From: Bacteroides salyersiae WAL 10018 = DSM 18765 = JCM 12988
GTDB lineage: Bacteria; Bacteroidota; Bacteroidia; Bacteroidales; Bacteroidaceae
Assembly (NCBI RefSeq): GCF_000381365.1
Contig: NZ_KB905467.1
Location: 303,604-367,603, forward strand
Length of the DNA: 64,000 nucleotides
Direction of reading: 5' to 3'
Shown in pieces: positions 1 to 6,927 of this stretch. The translations under genes and the position numbers were made by a program. The notes below the pieces were generated by a model. That model was not told the origin of the DNA and searched no databases. It saw only the letters and a list, made by a program, of their open reading frames with translations. How positions within the stretch are numbered: position 1 is the stretch's first letter; each line of letters begins with the position of its first letter.

Positions 1-2
1 TG

Positions 3-1751
3 TTAGGATATATCAACAGCATTAAAAAAACGGCCGACATATTTACACAAGGGTATACCGTAGACGGTGTTTCTCGCAGTTTTGCAGACTATCTTTTAAA
101 ATCTGACGTTCTGGATTCCATTACATCAGACGATGCAAAAAAAGCTTTATCTGCGAGTAGGGGAAAACAACTTTCTACTCAGAACGGCTGGTTGTTTCCT
201 CGTGAAAAAGGGATTATTCATTTTGAATCAACTTCTTTTAATAACATAACATTAAAAATAGATGGTCGATACTCAGTAAGCTGGGGGAATAGTGTTTTTC
301 GTAATGAAGATACGTCCTTAAAAAACATTTCCGCTTCTGGTTTTCAATCTAACAGATTCCTTGTATATGATATCGAATCTGATTCCTTCTCTTGGGAGGA
401 GTACGGCTTTCAAATGAAAGGAGTGTTGCTTGGATGGTACGACATCACTTCCGGAAACGTTTTTCTCAGATGTAGTGAGTATTCTGTAAACGGTATGCCG
501 GCATCAAATGATGACCTTGCGGAAATTGCTTATAACAATATCCCTACTACGGTGATTCAGTTGAAGAAAAATTCAGATGAGGGCTTCATCAGTATGGTTA
601 TGACATCCCCGTTAATTGATTCCGAGATAAATATCACTGGGGGGTATGTATCCTTAAGTACAAATATCGGGACGGAAACCTCTGTGAAAATAAAGAAAGG
701 AGTATCAAATAGTGTGTATTTTAAATGTATTGATCCCTTTGCAGTAATTGAAGCTAAAGGAGTATATAATATAACAAATAATACTCAAAATAATAATTGT
801 TATGTAATAGGTAATGTACGGGATTTCGGTGAAGGGGCAACCCATATATCGTTATCTTCAAATAATAATGTTACCGGTGAAATAAAAGATTTTAATAGAA
901 AAATGACATATATTCTTATCAATAGTGGCCCCCTTTCAAATCCTAAATTATCAGGTAAACTCGAAGACTTACCGAGACTTTTAACGTATTTACGACTTAC
1001 GAGTGCTGGAATAAGTATTACCGGTAATGTTTCCGATCTTCCTCGTAAATTAACCTATATGTATCTTAATACAGGTTCCCCCATAGATATGTCCGGAGAT
1101 GTGTCTGACTTACCTCGTAGTTTGGAACAAATTATATTATATGGTTTAACGGACATATTTACGGGAGACGTGTCGGATTTTCCTCGTGGATTAATAAATG
1201 TAATGTTAGTTGGTTCAAATTATATCATATCCGGAAATGTTTCAGACTTACCACCTAACTTGGATACCCTTCAAATTTCAGGAGCATCGACCGTATCGGG
1301 CAACATATTAGACTTACCGAGACGTCTGACAAATTTGTATTTAGTTGGTAAATGTAATTTGAAAGGCTCCTTGGCTGATTTACCTAAAAATATTAATTAC
1401 TTGAGTTTTCAATCCACAGATTCTGCTAACCCGATAACGGGTGATATTAGTGATATACCTAATAAGAAAGTTGCATATTTGAGATTATATCAAAACTTAA
1501 ATATTACGTTCAACGGGGAATTCCCTATGTCGGATCAAGTATATTATTTCCAGTTGCAACCATCCGAAGTATTCCCTATAGACTCTGCAACGGTTGATAA
1601 TATACTTATAAAATTAGCGGCTATTGCGGGGGAGAGAACGGGAACGAGAACGATAAATCTAACTGGTGCATGTGCCGCACCTACGGAAGCTTCTCAATCG
1701 GCGATCGAGTCATTACAGCAGAAAGGATTTACAGTAACAACTAATAAATAA
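3..1751 (+). CDS. Phage tail fibre / receptor-binding protein with leucine-rich-like repeats (N-terminus outside window)
   Basis: The frame is open from the left edge, so this is the C-terminal part of a larger protein. Around bases 130-180 it reads KALSASRGKQL, the short motif that marks the junction before the variable tip in many phage tail fibres. From about base 815 to 1530 there are about ten degenerate units of 23-27 residues with the pattern G-x-(V/I)-x-D-(L/F)-P-R-x-L-x-x-L-x-L, for example around SDLPRKLTYMYL, resembling a leucine-rich repeat solenoid. A non-repetitive cap ends the protein. Role inferred: host surface recognition by the phage particle. The following genes form a lysis module, which fits the end of a tail operon. 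An internal TTG near 192 is not a real start. Confidence 0.72.
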   Translation, partial: LGYINSIKKTADIFTQGYTVDGVSRSFADYLLKSDVLDSITSDDAKKALSASRGKQLSTQNGWLFPREKGIIHFESTSFNNITLKIDGRYSVSWGNSVFRNEDTSLKNISASGFQSNRFLVYDIESDSFSWEEYGFQMKGVLLGWYDITSGNVFLRCSEYSVNGMPASNDDLAEIAYNNIPTTVIQLKKNSDEGFISMVMTSPLIDSEINITGGYVSLSTNIGTETSVKIKKGVSNSVYFKCIDPFAVIEAKGVYNITNNTQNNNCYVIGNVRDFGEGATHISLSSNNNVTGEIKDFNRKMTYILINSGPLSNPKLSGKLEDLPRLLTYLRLTSAGISITGNVSDLPRKLTYMYLNTGSPIDMSGDVSDLPRSLEQIILYGLTDIFTGDVSDFPRGLINVMLVGSNYIISGNVSDLPPNLDTLQISGASTVSGNILDLPRRLTNLYLVGKCNLKGSLADLPKNINYLSFQSTDSANPITGDISDIPNKKVAYLRLYQNLNITFNGEFPMSDQVYYFQLQPSEVFPIDSATVDNILIKLAAIAGERTGTRTINLTGACAAPTEASQSAIESLQQKGFTVTTNK

Positions 1752-1756
1752 TAATT

Positions 1757-2023
1757 ATGATAGTATCAACAAAACCCTATGTCCTCATCTATAAAGACGG
1801 GACAGTACAGAATATCATTAAAGAGAATAGCGGCAAGGTATATCCTTCCGCTACCTCAGAGTATGCAGAATTCGACACCGAGTCGGAAATGAATGACTAT
1901 ATCGAAAAGAATTCTCTGGAAGTTCCGGAATGGGTGTTACATCCGGAAATGGCGGTACCGGAGGAATCAGACTTGCCGGAAGAAGATATATTTCCAGAGG
2001 TGGAAGAGGTTATCGATGCTTAG
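1757..2023 (+). CDS. Small acidic phage protein following the tail fibre
   Basis: This 88-residue protein starts 5 bp after the tail fibre stop and is probably translated from the same message. It begins with a compact part (residues 1-55, with a YxLIYKDGTVQN strand pattern) and ends in a strongly acidic, proline-rich tail (residues 60-88, many Glu and Asp). No signal peptide or membrane segment is visible. I do not recognise the family. Position suggests a tail-fibre chaperone or accessory protein, which is inference only. Confidence 0.6.
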   Translation: MIVSTKPYVLIYKDGTVQNIIKENSGKVYPSATSEYAEFDTESEMNDYIEKNSLEVPEWVLHPEMAVPEESDLPEEDIFPEVEEVIDA

Positions 2024-2039
2024 ATGAATAAAAAAGTTG

Positions 2040-2079
2040 CCCTACTTTCACAAGCAGGGCAGCTAAAAAATAAATAAAA
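2040..2079. repeat. Short hairpin flanked by A-runs
   Basis: GCCCT and AGGGC arms enclose a loop of about 12 bases, with six A residues on both sides. Read on the minus strand it has a T-run after the stem. It separates the tail genes from the lysis genes, but a plus-strand terminator role is not supported by a T-run. Confidence 0.3.
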
Positions 2080-2127
2080 ACAGATTATGCGTTATCTGTC
2101 TTTTGTAAATATAGTAATATAAGAGAT

Positions 2128-2535
2128 ATGGATCAGTTTAGTCAAGTTATAACAATGGTAGGTGGAATCGTGGCAACTATCTTGATTCCATTGATTGGAG
2201 CATTTCAGTTTTATGATTCAAAGAAACGGAAAGAAGCTGCTGTTGCAAAAAAAGCGGAAGCCGATAATATTACACAGTATGCAGCAGAATGGAAAAGGTG
2301 TTATGAAGAGGAACGTGCGGTTGAAGATGTGCTCAATAAGAAAATAGACCAACTTTACCAAGAAAAAGAAGAGGATCGTAAACGTATCCGTGAACTTTTG
2401 GATAAGAACACTCGATTGGAACTTAATAATCAAGCTTTGGAATTTCTCAAATGCAATAATGCTCTGAAATGTTTGGATCGTGATCCGCCAAATGAATTTA
2501 TAAAAAAAGCAACAAGTAATCAAAAGGAGGAATAG
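2128..2535 (+). CDS. Holin-like membrane protein with coiled coil
   Basis: The 135-residue protein has one N-terminal hydrophobic segment (about residues 8-28, VITMVGGIVATILIPLIGAF). A basic stop-transfer stretch (KKRKE) follows, then a long charged helical region (about 40-110) rich in Glu, Lys and Arg that should form a coiled coil. It lies 2 bp upstream of an M15 endolysin, the usual place for a holin or membrane-bound lysis regulator in Bacteroides phages. The role is inferred from topology and position; no catalytic motif is present. Confidence 0.55.
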   Translation: MDQFSQVITMVGGIVATILIPLIGAFQFYDSKKRKEAAVAKKAEADNITQYAAEWKRCYEEERAVEDVLNKKIDQLYQEKEEDRKRIRELLDKNTRLELNNQALEFLKCNNALKCLDRDPPNEFIKKATSNQKEE

Positions 2536-2537
2536 GG

Positions 2538-2936
2538 ATGAAGTATTTTACAATTGCAGAACTTTGTAAATCAGAAACAGCAGATCGGTTGGGTATTGAT
2601 AACCGGTGCAAGAAAGAACATGTATACAATATGACCGCATTAGTGGATAATGTCCTTGATCCGCTCCGGGAGGCTTATGGAAAACCGATACAGGTAAATA
2701 GCGGATTCCGTTGTCTGGCTCTCAACAAGGCTGTGAAAGGTTCCGCCACCAGTGACCACATGACTGGAAGGGCAGCAGATATTACCGGTGGTAGCCCGAA
2801 AGAGAATAAACGGTTGTTTTATCTGATTCAGGAACTTGGCCTTCCTTTTGACCAATTGATTGATGAGAAGAATTTCTCGTGGGTACATGTATCTTACCGG
2901 AAAGAGGGGAACCGTAAGCAAATTTTAGCTTTATGA
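2538..2936 (+). CDS. Peptidase M15-family endolysin
   Basis: 132 residues, the normal size for the small phage M15_3 (VanY-like zinc D-Ala-D-Ala carboxypeptidase) group. The metal-binding pattern is visible: SxFRC-like NSGFRCLALN near residues 54-63, then SDHMTGRAADI (His and Asp ligands) and the C-terminal WVHVSY (third His ligand). It would cut the peptide cross-links of peptidoglycan during phage release. A good ribosome binding site (AAAGGAGG) precedes the ATG, which is unusual for Bacteroides and fits a phage gene. There is no signal peptide, so export depends on the holin-like protein upstream. The stop overlaps the next start (ATGA). Confidence 0.88.
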   Translation: MKYFTIAELCKSETADRLGIDNRCKKEHVYNMTALVDNVLDPLREAYGKPIQVNSGFRCLALNKAVKGSATSDHMTGRAADITGGSPKENKRLFYLIQELGLPFDQLIDEKNFSWVHVSYRKEGNRKQILAL

Positions 2937-3385
2937 AATCATTGCCGTGGATATTAATAATTCTATTATTAATAGCTTGTGTGGCTGCTTGGTTTCGGCC
3001 ACATAAGCCTTTGCCGGCAGAGATACGCACCGAGACAAAAATAAAGACCGTTGTAAGAGTTGATACGCTACTTATCCATGCGCCTATGGCTCCGCTATTG
3101 GTCGTCCGTTTGACAGATACAATACATGTAGGCGATACTGTAGTTCAGCGTGAACAGGCTTATTATGAGGATAGCCTTTACCGGGCATGGATATCCGGTT
3201 ACCGGCCAAGATTGGATAGCTTACAGGTATTTCCGAGAACTACATATCAGACAGTGACGAATGATATTTACCACACCATTACCCCGAAGAAAAAGCGTTG
3301 GGGATTGGGCTTACAAGCCGGATATGGTTATCCGGGTGGATGGTATGTGGGTGTCGGGGTAAGTTGCAACTTATTTATGTGGTAA
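2933..3385 (+). CDS. Membrane-anchored phage protein (DUF6808-like), possible spanin-type lysis accessory
   Basis: 150 residues, translationally coupled to the endolysin by a 4-bp overlap. An N-terminal hydrophobic segment (residues 5-22, PWILIILLLIACVAAWF) anchors it. A charged, strand-rich periplasmic part follows with a VVRVDTLLIHAP pattern, and the C-terminus is glycine/aromatic-rich and beta-barrel-like (GLGLQAGYGYPGG, YVGVGVSCNLF). This layout is common in Bacteroides prophage lysis cassettes. A spanin-like role bridging to the outer membrane is inferred from position and topology; family assignment is from memory and moderate. Confidence 0.5.
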   Translation: MKSLPWILIILLLIACVAAWFRPHKPLPAEIRTETKIKTVVRVDTLLIHAPMAPLLVVRLTDTIHVGDTVVQREQAYYEDSLYRAWISGYRPRLDSLQVFPRTTYQTVTNDIYHTITPKKKRWGLGLQAGYGYPGGWYVGVGVSCNLFMW

Positions 3386-3430
3386 TTGTTATAATAGTGT
3401 AGAAGCTTACTTGTAGCGACAAGATGCACT

Positions 3431-3459
3431 CCCCGGTTCTTAATGGATCGGGGATTTTT
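3431..3459 (+). terminator. Rho-independent terminator of the prophage late operon
   Basis: CCCCG and CGGGG arms are separated by 13 bases and followed by ATTTTTA. It lies 45 bp after the membrane-anchored lysis protein and ends the plus-strand tail/lysis operon. Confidence 0.65.
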
Positions 3460-3485
3460 ATTATATTTGCCGGAAAATTAAAATC

Positions 3486-3731
3486 ATGGCACATAACTTC
3501 GACTACGAATCAGTACAGGAGCTACTCGCATGGGCAAAGGATATGCTTGAAAACAAAACGTATCCGGCTTCTCCGTATCAATTAAGTAAATGTATAAACA
3601 TACTCGATTGTGAGTATTTTATTGAAAGCCATATCGCTACGATATCGAAGCATTGGGAGAATAACACCTTTCACCCATATATTGAGCATTTATGGGAATT
3701 TAGAGAAAAGATAGAAGGGGAAAAGGCATAA
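3486..3731 (+). CDS. Small DUF6965-like phage protein
   Basis: 81 residues. The pattern PYQLSKCINILDCEYFIESHIATI followed by NNTFHPYIEHLWEFREKI resembles small Bacteroides phage and mobile-element proteins of the DUF6965 type (order: Leu-Pro/Gln-Leu, Cys, FV-x-SH-L, F-x-PY-x-x-x-L). No function is known. It stands alone between two terminators and faces the minus-strand genes. Its stop codon touches the hairpin at 3735-3760. Confidence 0.5.
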   Translation: MAHNFDYESVQELLAWAKDMLENKTYPASPYQLSKCINILDCEYFIESHIATISKHWENNTFHPYIEHLWEFREKIEGEKA

Positions 3732-3760
3732 AAAGCCCCGCAACGACTCAATTGCGGGGC
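3731..3760 (-). terminator. Terminator for the minus-strand prophage genes
   Basis: Perfect 9-bp arms GCCCCGCAA and TTGCGGGGC enclose an 8-base loop. On the minus strand the stem is followed by TTTTT. It serves the minus-strand gene ending at 3778 and converges on the end of the plus-strand small gene. Confidence 0.75.
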
Positions 3761-3777
3761 GGTGTCAAATAAACGCA

Positions 3778-4197
3778 TTAGAGAATGCGAATTGAGCCTA
3801 ATAACTTACTTACGTCTGAAAGAGCGTAATTTAATTTTTCTTTTTCTTCTTCGCTGAATTTACATGGCTTGCCGTTTACTATACAACCGTTAATCCGATT
3901 ATTTAACCACTGGCGAGATTTACCGAAATATTTCTTTGCTATGTACGATAAAGAAATAACTTCCTTTACTTCTTCCAATTGCTGGCGTATGCTTATTTCT
4001 TTTTCTATTTCTTTTAATCCTTCGTCTATTTGTTTGTATCCATTTAAAATGAAGTCTGCTATAATATTAGCATCTTCTTTAGAAGAAAATTTGTTTTTTA
4101 TTTCAATAAACTTTTTTTGATATAACATCTCATTTTCCGGAGTCGGATTATTGAGAAGTATTTGAAGTTCTTTTAATTCATCTTTTAACGTTTTCAT
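3778..4197 (-). CDS. DUF5053 family protein, HTH-like
   Basis: 139 residues. The first two thirds are charged and helical (residues 1-75). The C-terminal segment SLSYIAKKYFGKSRQWLNNRINGC, then VNGKP and a helix, matches the DUF5053 family found in Bacteroides prophages and conjugative elements. The SYIAKKYFGKSRQWLNNRI part reads like a helix-turn-helix. Likely a DNA-binding accessory or regulator of the prophage, though the family has no established function. It is probably co-transcribed with the 65-residue gene upstream. Confidence 0.6.
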   Translation of the reverse strand: MKTLKDELKELQILLNNPTPENEMLYQKKFIEIKNKFSSKEDANIIADFILNGYKQIDEGLKEIEKEISIRQQLEEVKEVISLSYIAKKYFGKSRQWLNNRINGCIVNGKPCKFSEEEKEKLNYALSDVSKLLGSIRIL

Positions 4198-4215
4198 AAT
4201 TTTATGTTTTTAGAA

Positions 4216-4241
4216 CCTCCCATTGCTGGGAGGCATTTTTT
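4216..4241. repeat. Perfect hairpin between two minus-strand prophage genes
   Basis: CCTCCCA and TGGGAGG arms with a 4-base loop. The T-run lies on the plus-strand side, so it would stop antisense rather than sense transcripts. In the minus-strand message the GGGAGG arm sits just upstream of the DUF5053 start and could sequester or act as its ribosome binding site (inference). Confidence 0.5.
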
Positions 4242-4437
4242 ACTTTTGTTTTTCTAACTCTTTTAACGCTTTCTCAATGTTCCCGATGTTTTTTTCAACT
4301 CTTAGTTTCTCATCAAGGATTGCGTTCATTTTTTCTTCATCTGCATTGCTGTTGTTTTCGAAGATGAAATCAAGCATTTTTAGTTGTGCTTTGTTTTTCA
4401 TTAGCAAGCTAATTAGATAATCTTTTTCATTACTCAT
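4240..4437 (-). CDS. Small coiled-coil prophage protein
   Basis: 65 residues, almost entirely helical and charged, with heptad-like spacing of Leu and Ile (LISLLMKNKAQLKML; LRVEKNIGNIEKALKELEKQK). There are no Cys, signal peptide or membrane segments. I do not recognise a family. It is the first gene after a promoter covered by a perfect palindrome (4471-4492), so it heads the short minus-strand prophage operon. Confidence 0.5.
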   Translation of the reverse strand: MSNEKDYLISLLMKNKAQLKMLDFIFENNSNADEEKMNAILDEKLRVEKNIGNIEKALKELEKQK

Positions 4438-4465
4438 TTTTATTTATGCGTTTAATTTGACAATG

Positions 4466-4492
4466 CAAATATAATATACATTTGTATATTAT
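4466..4492 (-). promoter_or_regulatory. Promoter with overlapping 22-bp palindromic operator
   Basis: On the minus strand a -7 element TATATTTG occupies 4473-4466. Immediately upstream and overlapping lies a perfect inverted repeat: ATAATATACA (4471-4480), TT, TGTATATTAT (4483-4492). The position, covering the region just behind the -7 element, is what a repressor operator would have. It controls the 65-residue and DUF5053 genes. Confidence 0.6.
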
Positions 4493-4527
4493 GCAAGCGT
4501 TTTATGATTTATTTTATAGGATGCTGC

Positions 4528-5706
4528 TTATTTTTTCAGATTATCAAGTATTTTTCTAATAGCTTGATCAGCGTGTTTTCGCATTATCTTTACATAATTA
4601 AAAATAGGACGATTCATTTTCATGCTTTGACCGATACAATATTCTAATGTTTCAAGATTTATTCCAAGCTCGAAACCGTGTTGTACAAAGCTCTTTCGTG
4701 CTGAATAGTATACTACGTGTGATTCGATACCTATTTTTTCGGCAAGGCGCCCTATTTCTTTTGTGACATACTTTCTGAAATTATCATATGTGTATTTATA
4801 CCCAAAGTTAAGTTTCCCACTTTTACTGATCCATTCTTTGATAATCGGTTTTGCTTCGTCCGGTATAGTAAGACTTACTTTTTTATCACCTTTTTTAGTG
4901 TTCTTAGATTTTTCTCGTATGTATTCAATTGTATCCTTGTTTTTAAAATTAAATTGCATGAGGTCTATGAGATTAATACCTCCAAGATAATAGGATAGCA
5001 TAAAGAGGTCACGAGCCATTCTTAGAGATTTTTCTTTTGGGGTTGAATCTCTAATCATTTTTACTTCTTCAACGGTGATATCAAGCTCTCGTACACTTCC
5101 TGCCGGTTTTTCGTAATATTCAAAAGGATGTGTTTCATAAGCCGCTTTTTTATCTCGTATTGCTTGATTGATTATTGCCTTTAAATGAGCCATATGTGTC
5201 CCTCTTGTGACAGGATTTAGATTTCTTTCCTTATTCATGTAGATGTCGAAATCTTTTATGGTACGTGGAGTAATACCATCTAACATAATATCATACTTTA
5301 TAAACTCATTAAAATAATTACAGGTTCTACGATATAGTGCGGCTGTGCTTTTTCTGCCTTCATTTTCCATATTGATTATGAATTCGTTGGATGCAGTATT
5401 AAAACTTGTAGTACCTTGTTTAACGGTTGACAAGTATTCGATGAGTTGTTTACAAGTATATGATTGAGTATTTATTCGGTCGAGTGCTTCTTGATATGAA
5501 TTAAGGATATTCCTTAATTTCATATTTATACTCGAAGCATTTGCTGTTCCTACAACTTGCCCGTCTTTGAAATAAGATAAATTGTCAATAGTGAATCGGG
5601 TAACAAGGTATCTTGTTTCTTGTTTGTGCCCAATTGCGATTCTGATTTTGTGTTTTCCGCTTTTCAGCATCTTAGCTGGAACAACGGCAATTTTGAGAGT
5701 TGTCAT
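4528..5706 (-). CDS. Site-specific tyrosine recombinase (prophage integrase)
   Basis: 392 residues, typical of Bacteroides phage/ICE integrases: Arm-DNA-binding domain (about 1-85), SAM-like core-binding domain (about 105-205, containing RTCNYFNEFIK) and catalytic domain (about 215-390). Visible catalytic boxes are the beta-hairpin Lys region (KKGDKKVSLTI), the Y-S-A-R-K-S segment in place of HxxR, and the nucleophile Tyr in IFNYVKI. The first catalytic Arg is absent: the normal position reads YYLGGINLIDL, with Gly where Arg is expected. A similar loss is established for IntDOT of CTnDOT, so the enzyme may still be active. It starts 134 bp from the 3' end of tRNA-Ala, consistent with integration there. 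Confidence 0.9.
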   Translation of the reverse strand: MTTLKIAVVPAKMLKSGKHKIRIAIGHKQETRYLVTRFTIDNLSYFKDGQVVGTANASSINMKLRNILNSYQEALDRINTQSYTCKQLIEYLSTVKQGTTSFNTASNEFIINMENEGRKSTAALYRRTCNYFNEFIKYDIMLDGITPRTIKDFDIYMNKERNLNPVTRGTHMAHLKAIINQAIRDKKAAYETHPFEYYEKPAGSVRELDITVEEVKMIRDSTPKEKSLRMARDLFMLSYYLGGINLIDLMQFNFKNKDTIEYIREKSKNTKKGDKKVSLTIPDEAKPIIKEWISKSGKLNFGYKYTYDNFRKYVTKEIGRLAEKIGIESHVVYYSARKSFVQHGFELGINLETLEYCIGQSMKMNRPIFNYVKIMRKHADQAIRKILDNLKK

Positions 5707-5710
5707 AATT

Positions 5711-5840
5711 GTTTTGGATAAGTTTTCGACAAGTTATTAATGCCAAAAGTGGCAGAATTTGTCTTTTTTTTATCCAAAACGAAATTTGGAAGAATTTAGA
5801 AAGTACGTTATAACATACTGTAGGAGCGATTTTTAATCTG
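5711..5840. other. Probable prophage attachment-site arm region
   Basis: The interval between integrase and tRNA holds nested symmetry: GTTTTGGATAA (5711-5721) with its exact inverse TTATCCAAAAC (5770-5780), TGCCA/TGGCA around a 4-base loop (5741-5754), and a near-palindrome GTACGTTATAACATAC (5803-5818). Such sites often bind integrase arm domains and excision factors. The crossover core is expected inside the tRNA 3' half (about 5841-5890); its second copy would lie at the other prophage end outside the window. Confidence 0.5.
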
Positions 5841-5914
5841 TGGAGAGTATCGGACTCGAACCGATCACCTCGACACTGCCAGTGTCGCGCTCTAGCCAGA
5901 TGAGCTAACCCCCC
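5841..5914 (-). tRNA. tRNA-Ala (anticodon GGC)
   Basis: 74 nt cloverleaf read on the minus strand: acceptor GGGGGGU pairing with ACUCUCC, D stem GCUC/GAGC, anticodon stem CGACA/UGUCG with loop CUGGCAG (anticodon GGC), 5-base variable loop, T stem AUCGG/CCGAU with loop UUCGAGU, discriminator A. The G3:U70 pair of alanine tRNAs is present. CCA is not encoded. The gene is intact although a prophage lies directly at its 3' side. Confidence 0.95.
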
Positions 5915-5961
5915 AAATGTATTATGCCAACGTTTGCAGGCTTTGTTCCATTTTCGTGGTG

Positions 5962-5969
5962 CAAATATA
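5962..5969 (-). promoter_or_regulatory. -7 promoter element for tRNA-Ala
   Basis: TATATTTG on the minus strand fits the Bacteroidetes TAnnTTTG consensus, about 48 bp before the tRNA 5' end. Confidence 0.5.
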
Positions 5970-5992
5970 ATGCATTATTCTGAAATAATTGC

Positions 5993-6000
5993 TATGTTTG
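5993..6000 (+). promoter_or_regulatory. -7 promoter element for DUF4286-ruvC
   Basis: TATGTTTG, an exact TAnnTTTG match, lies 27 bp before the start codon and divergent from the tRNA promoter. No clear -33 TTTG is visible. Confidence 0.55.
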
Positions 6001-6027
6001 CGGTAAATAATAACAAAAAAAAGAAAT

Positions 6028-6330
6028 ATGCTTATCTATAATACGACATTTCAAGTAGATGACGAGATTCATGATAACTTCCTGATATGGATTAAAGAGT
6101 GTTATATTCCTGAAATAAAAAAACATGGAGCGTTAAAATCACCGCGTATGTGCCGGGTGTTAAGCCATAGAGAAGATGGTACTTCTTATTCTTTGCAGTG
6201 GGAGGTGGAGAGTAGCGGGGTATTACACAGGTGGCATCTGGAACAAGGTGTGAAGTTGAATGGAGAATTATCGAAAATATTTAAAGATAAGGTAGTCGGG
6301 TTTCCGACATTGATGGAGGTTATGGAGTGA
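6028..6330 (+). CDS. DUF4286 family protein
   Basis: 100 residues, full length for the family. The pattern [23 protein letters not shown] at the start, the [10 protein letters not shown] strand and the C-terminal FPTLMEVME are typical of DUF4286, a small ferredoxin-fold-like protein found almost always next to ruvC in Bacteroidales. No catalytic residues are known. Its stop overlaps the GTG start of ruvC by 3 bp, so the two are translationally coupled and probably functionally linked. Confidence 0.85.
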   Translation: MLIYNTTFQVDDEIHDNFLIWIKECYIPEIKKHGALKSPRMCRVLSHREDGTSYSLQWEVESSGVLHRWHLEQGVKLNGELSKIFKDKVVGFPTLMEVME

Positions 6331-6893
6331 TACAGCCGGTAAAAGAGAAGATAATTCTGGGGATCGATCCGGGGACTACCATTATGGGATATGGGGTGCT
6401 GCGGGTGACGGGAACAAAGCCTGAAATGATTGCCATGGGAATTATCGATTTGCGTAAATTCGGTGATCATTATTTGAAATTGAGACATATTCATGAACGG
6501 GTATTGGGTATAATCGAAAGTTATCTACCGGATGAATTGGCAATTGAGGCACCTTTTTTTGGCAAGAACGTTCAGTCCATGCTGAAATTGGGACGTGCAC
6601 AGGGGGTAGCAATGGCGGTGGCGTTGAGCAGGGATATTCCGATAACCGAATATGCTCCTTTGAAAATTAAGATGGCGATTACGGGAAATGGGCAAGCATC
6701 GAAAGAGCAAGTGGCCGATATGTTGCAACGTATGTTACACTTGGCGAAAGAGGAAATGCCTGTTTTCATGGATGCTACAGATGGATTGGCGGCAGCCTAT
6801 TGTCATTTTCTTCAAATGGGGCGTCCTACGATAGAGAAAGGATATCATGGTTGGAAAGATTTTATAGCCAAGAATCCGGATAAAGTGAGGTGA
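6327..6893 (+). CDS. ruvC: Crossover junction endodeoxyribonuclease RuvC
   Basis: 188 residues, close to the usual length. RuvC cleaves Holliday junctions symmetrically during recombinational repair, working with RuvAB. The four acidic metal ligands are visible: Asp14 (GIDPGTT), Glu74 (AIEAPFF), Asp149 and Asp152 ([10 protein letters not shown]), with the FFGKN loop after Glu74. Translation begins at a GTG that overlaps the DUF4286 stop (GTGA); no better ATG precedes the first motif. Confidence 0.95.
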   Translation: MIQPVKEKIILGIDPGTTIMGYGVLRVTGTKPEMIAMGIIDLRKFGDHYLKLRHIHERVLGIIESYLPDELAIEAPFFGKNVQSMLKLGRAQGVAMAVALSRDIPITEYAPLKIKMAITGNGQASKEQVADMLQRMLHLAKEEMPVFMDATDGLAAAYCHFLQMGRPTIEKGYHGWKDFIAKNPDKVR

Positions 6894-6927
6894 ATAATAA
6901 AGTGAATTTGAAATAAAAAGAAATGCT

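Noticed and set aside
192..194. TTG as the start of the tail fibre gene
   Set aside because: The frame is open to the window edge and the upstream residues match the tail-fibre motif, so the gene is truncated by the window rather than starting here.
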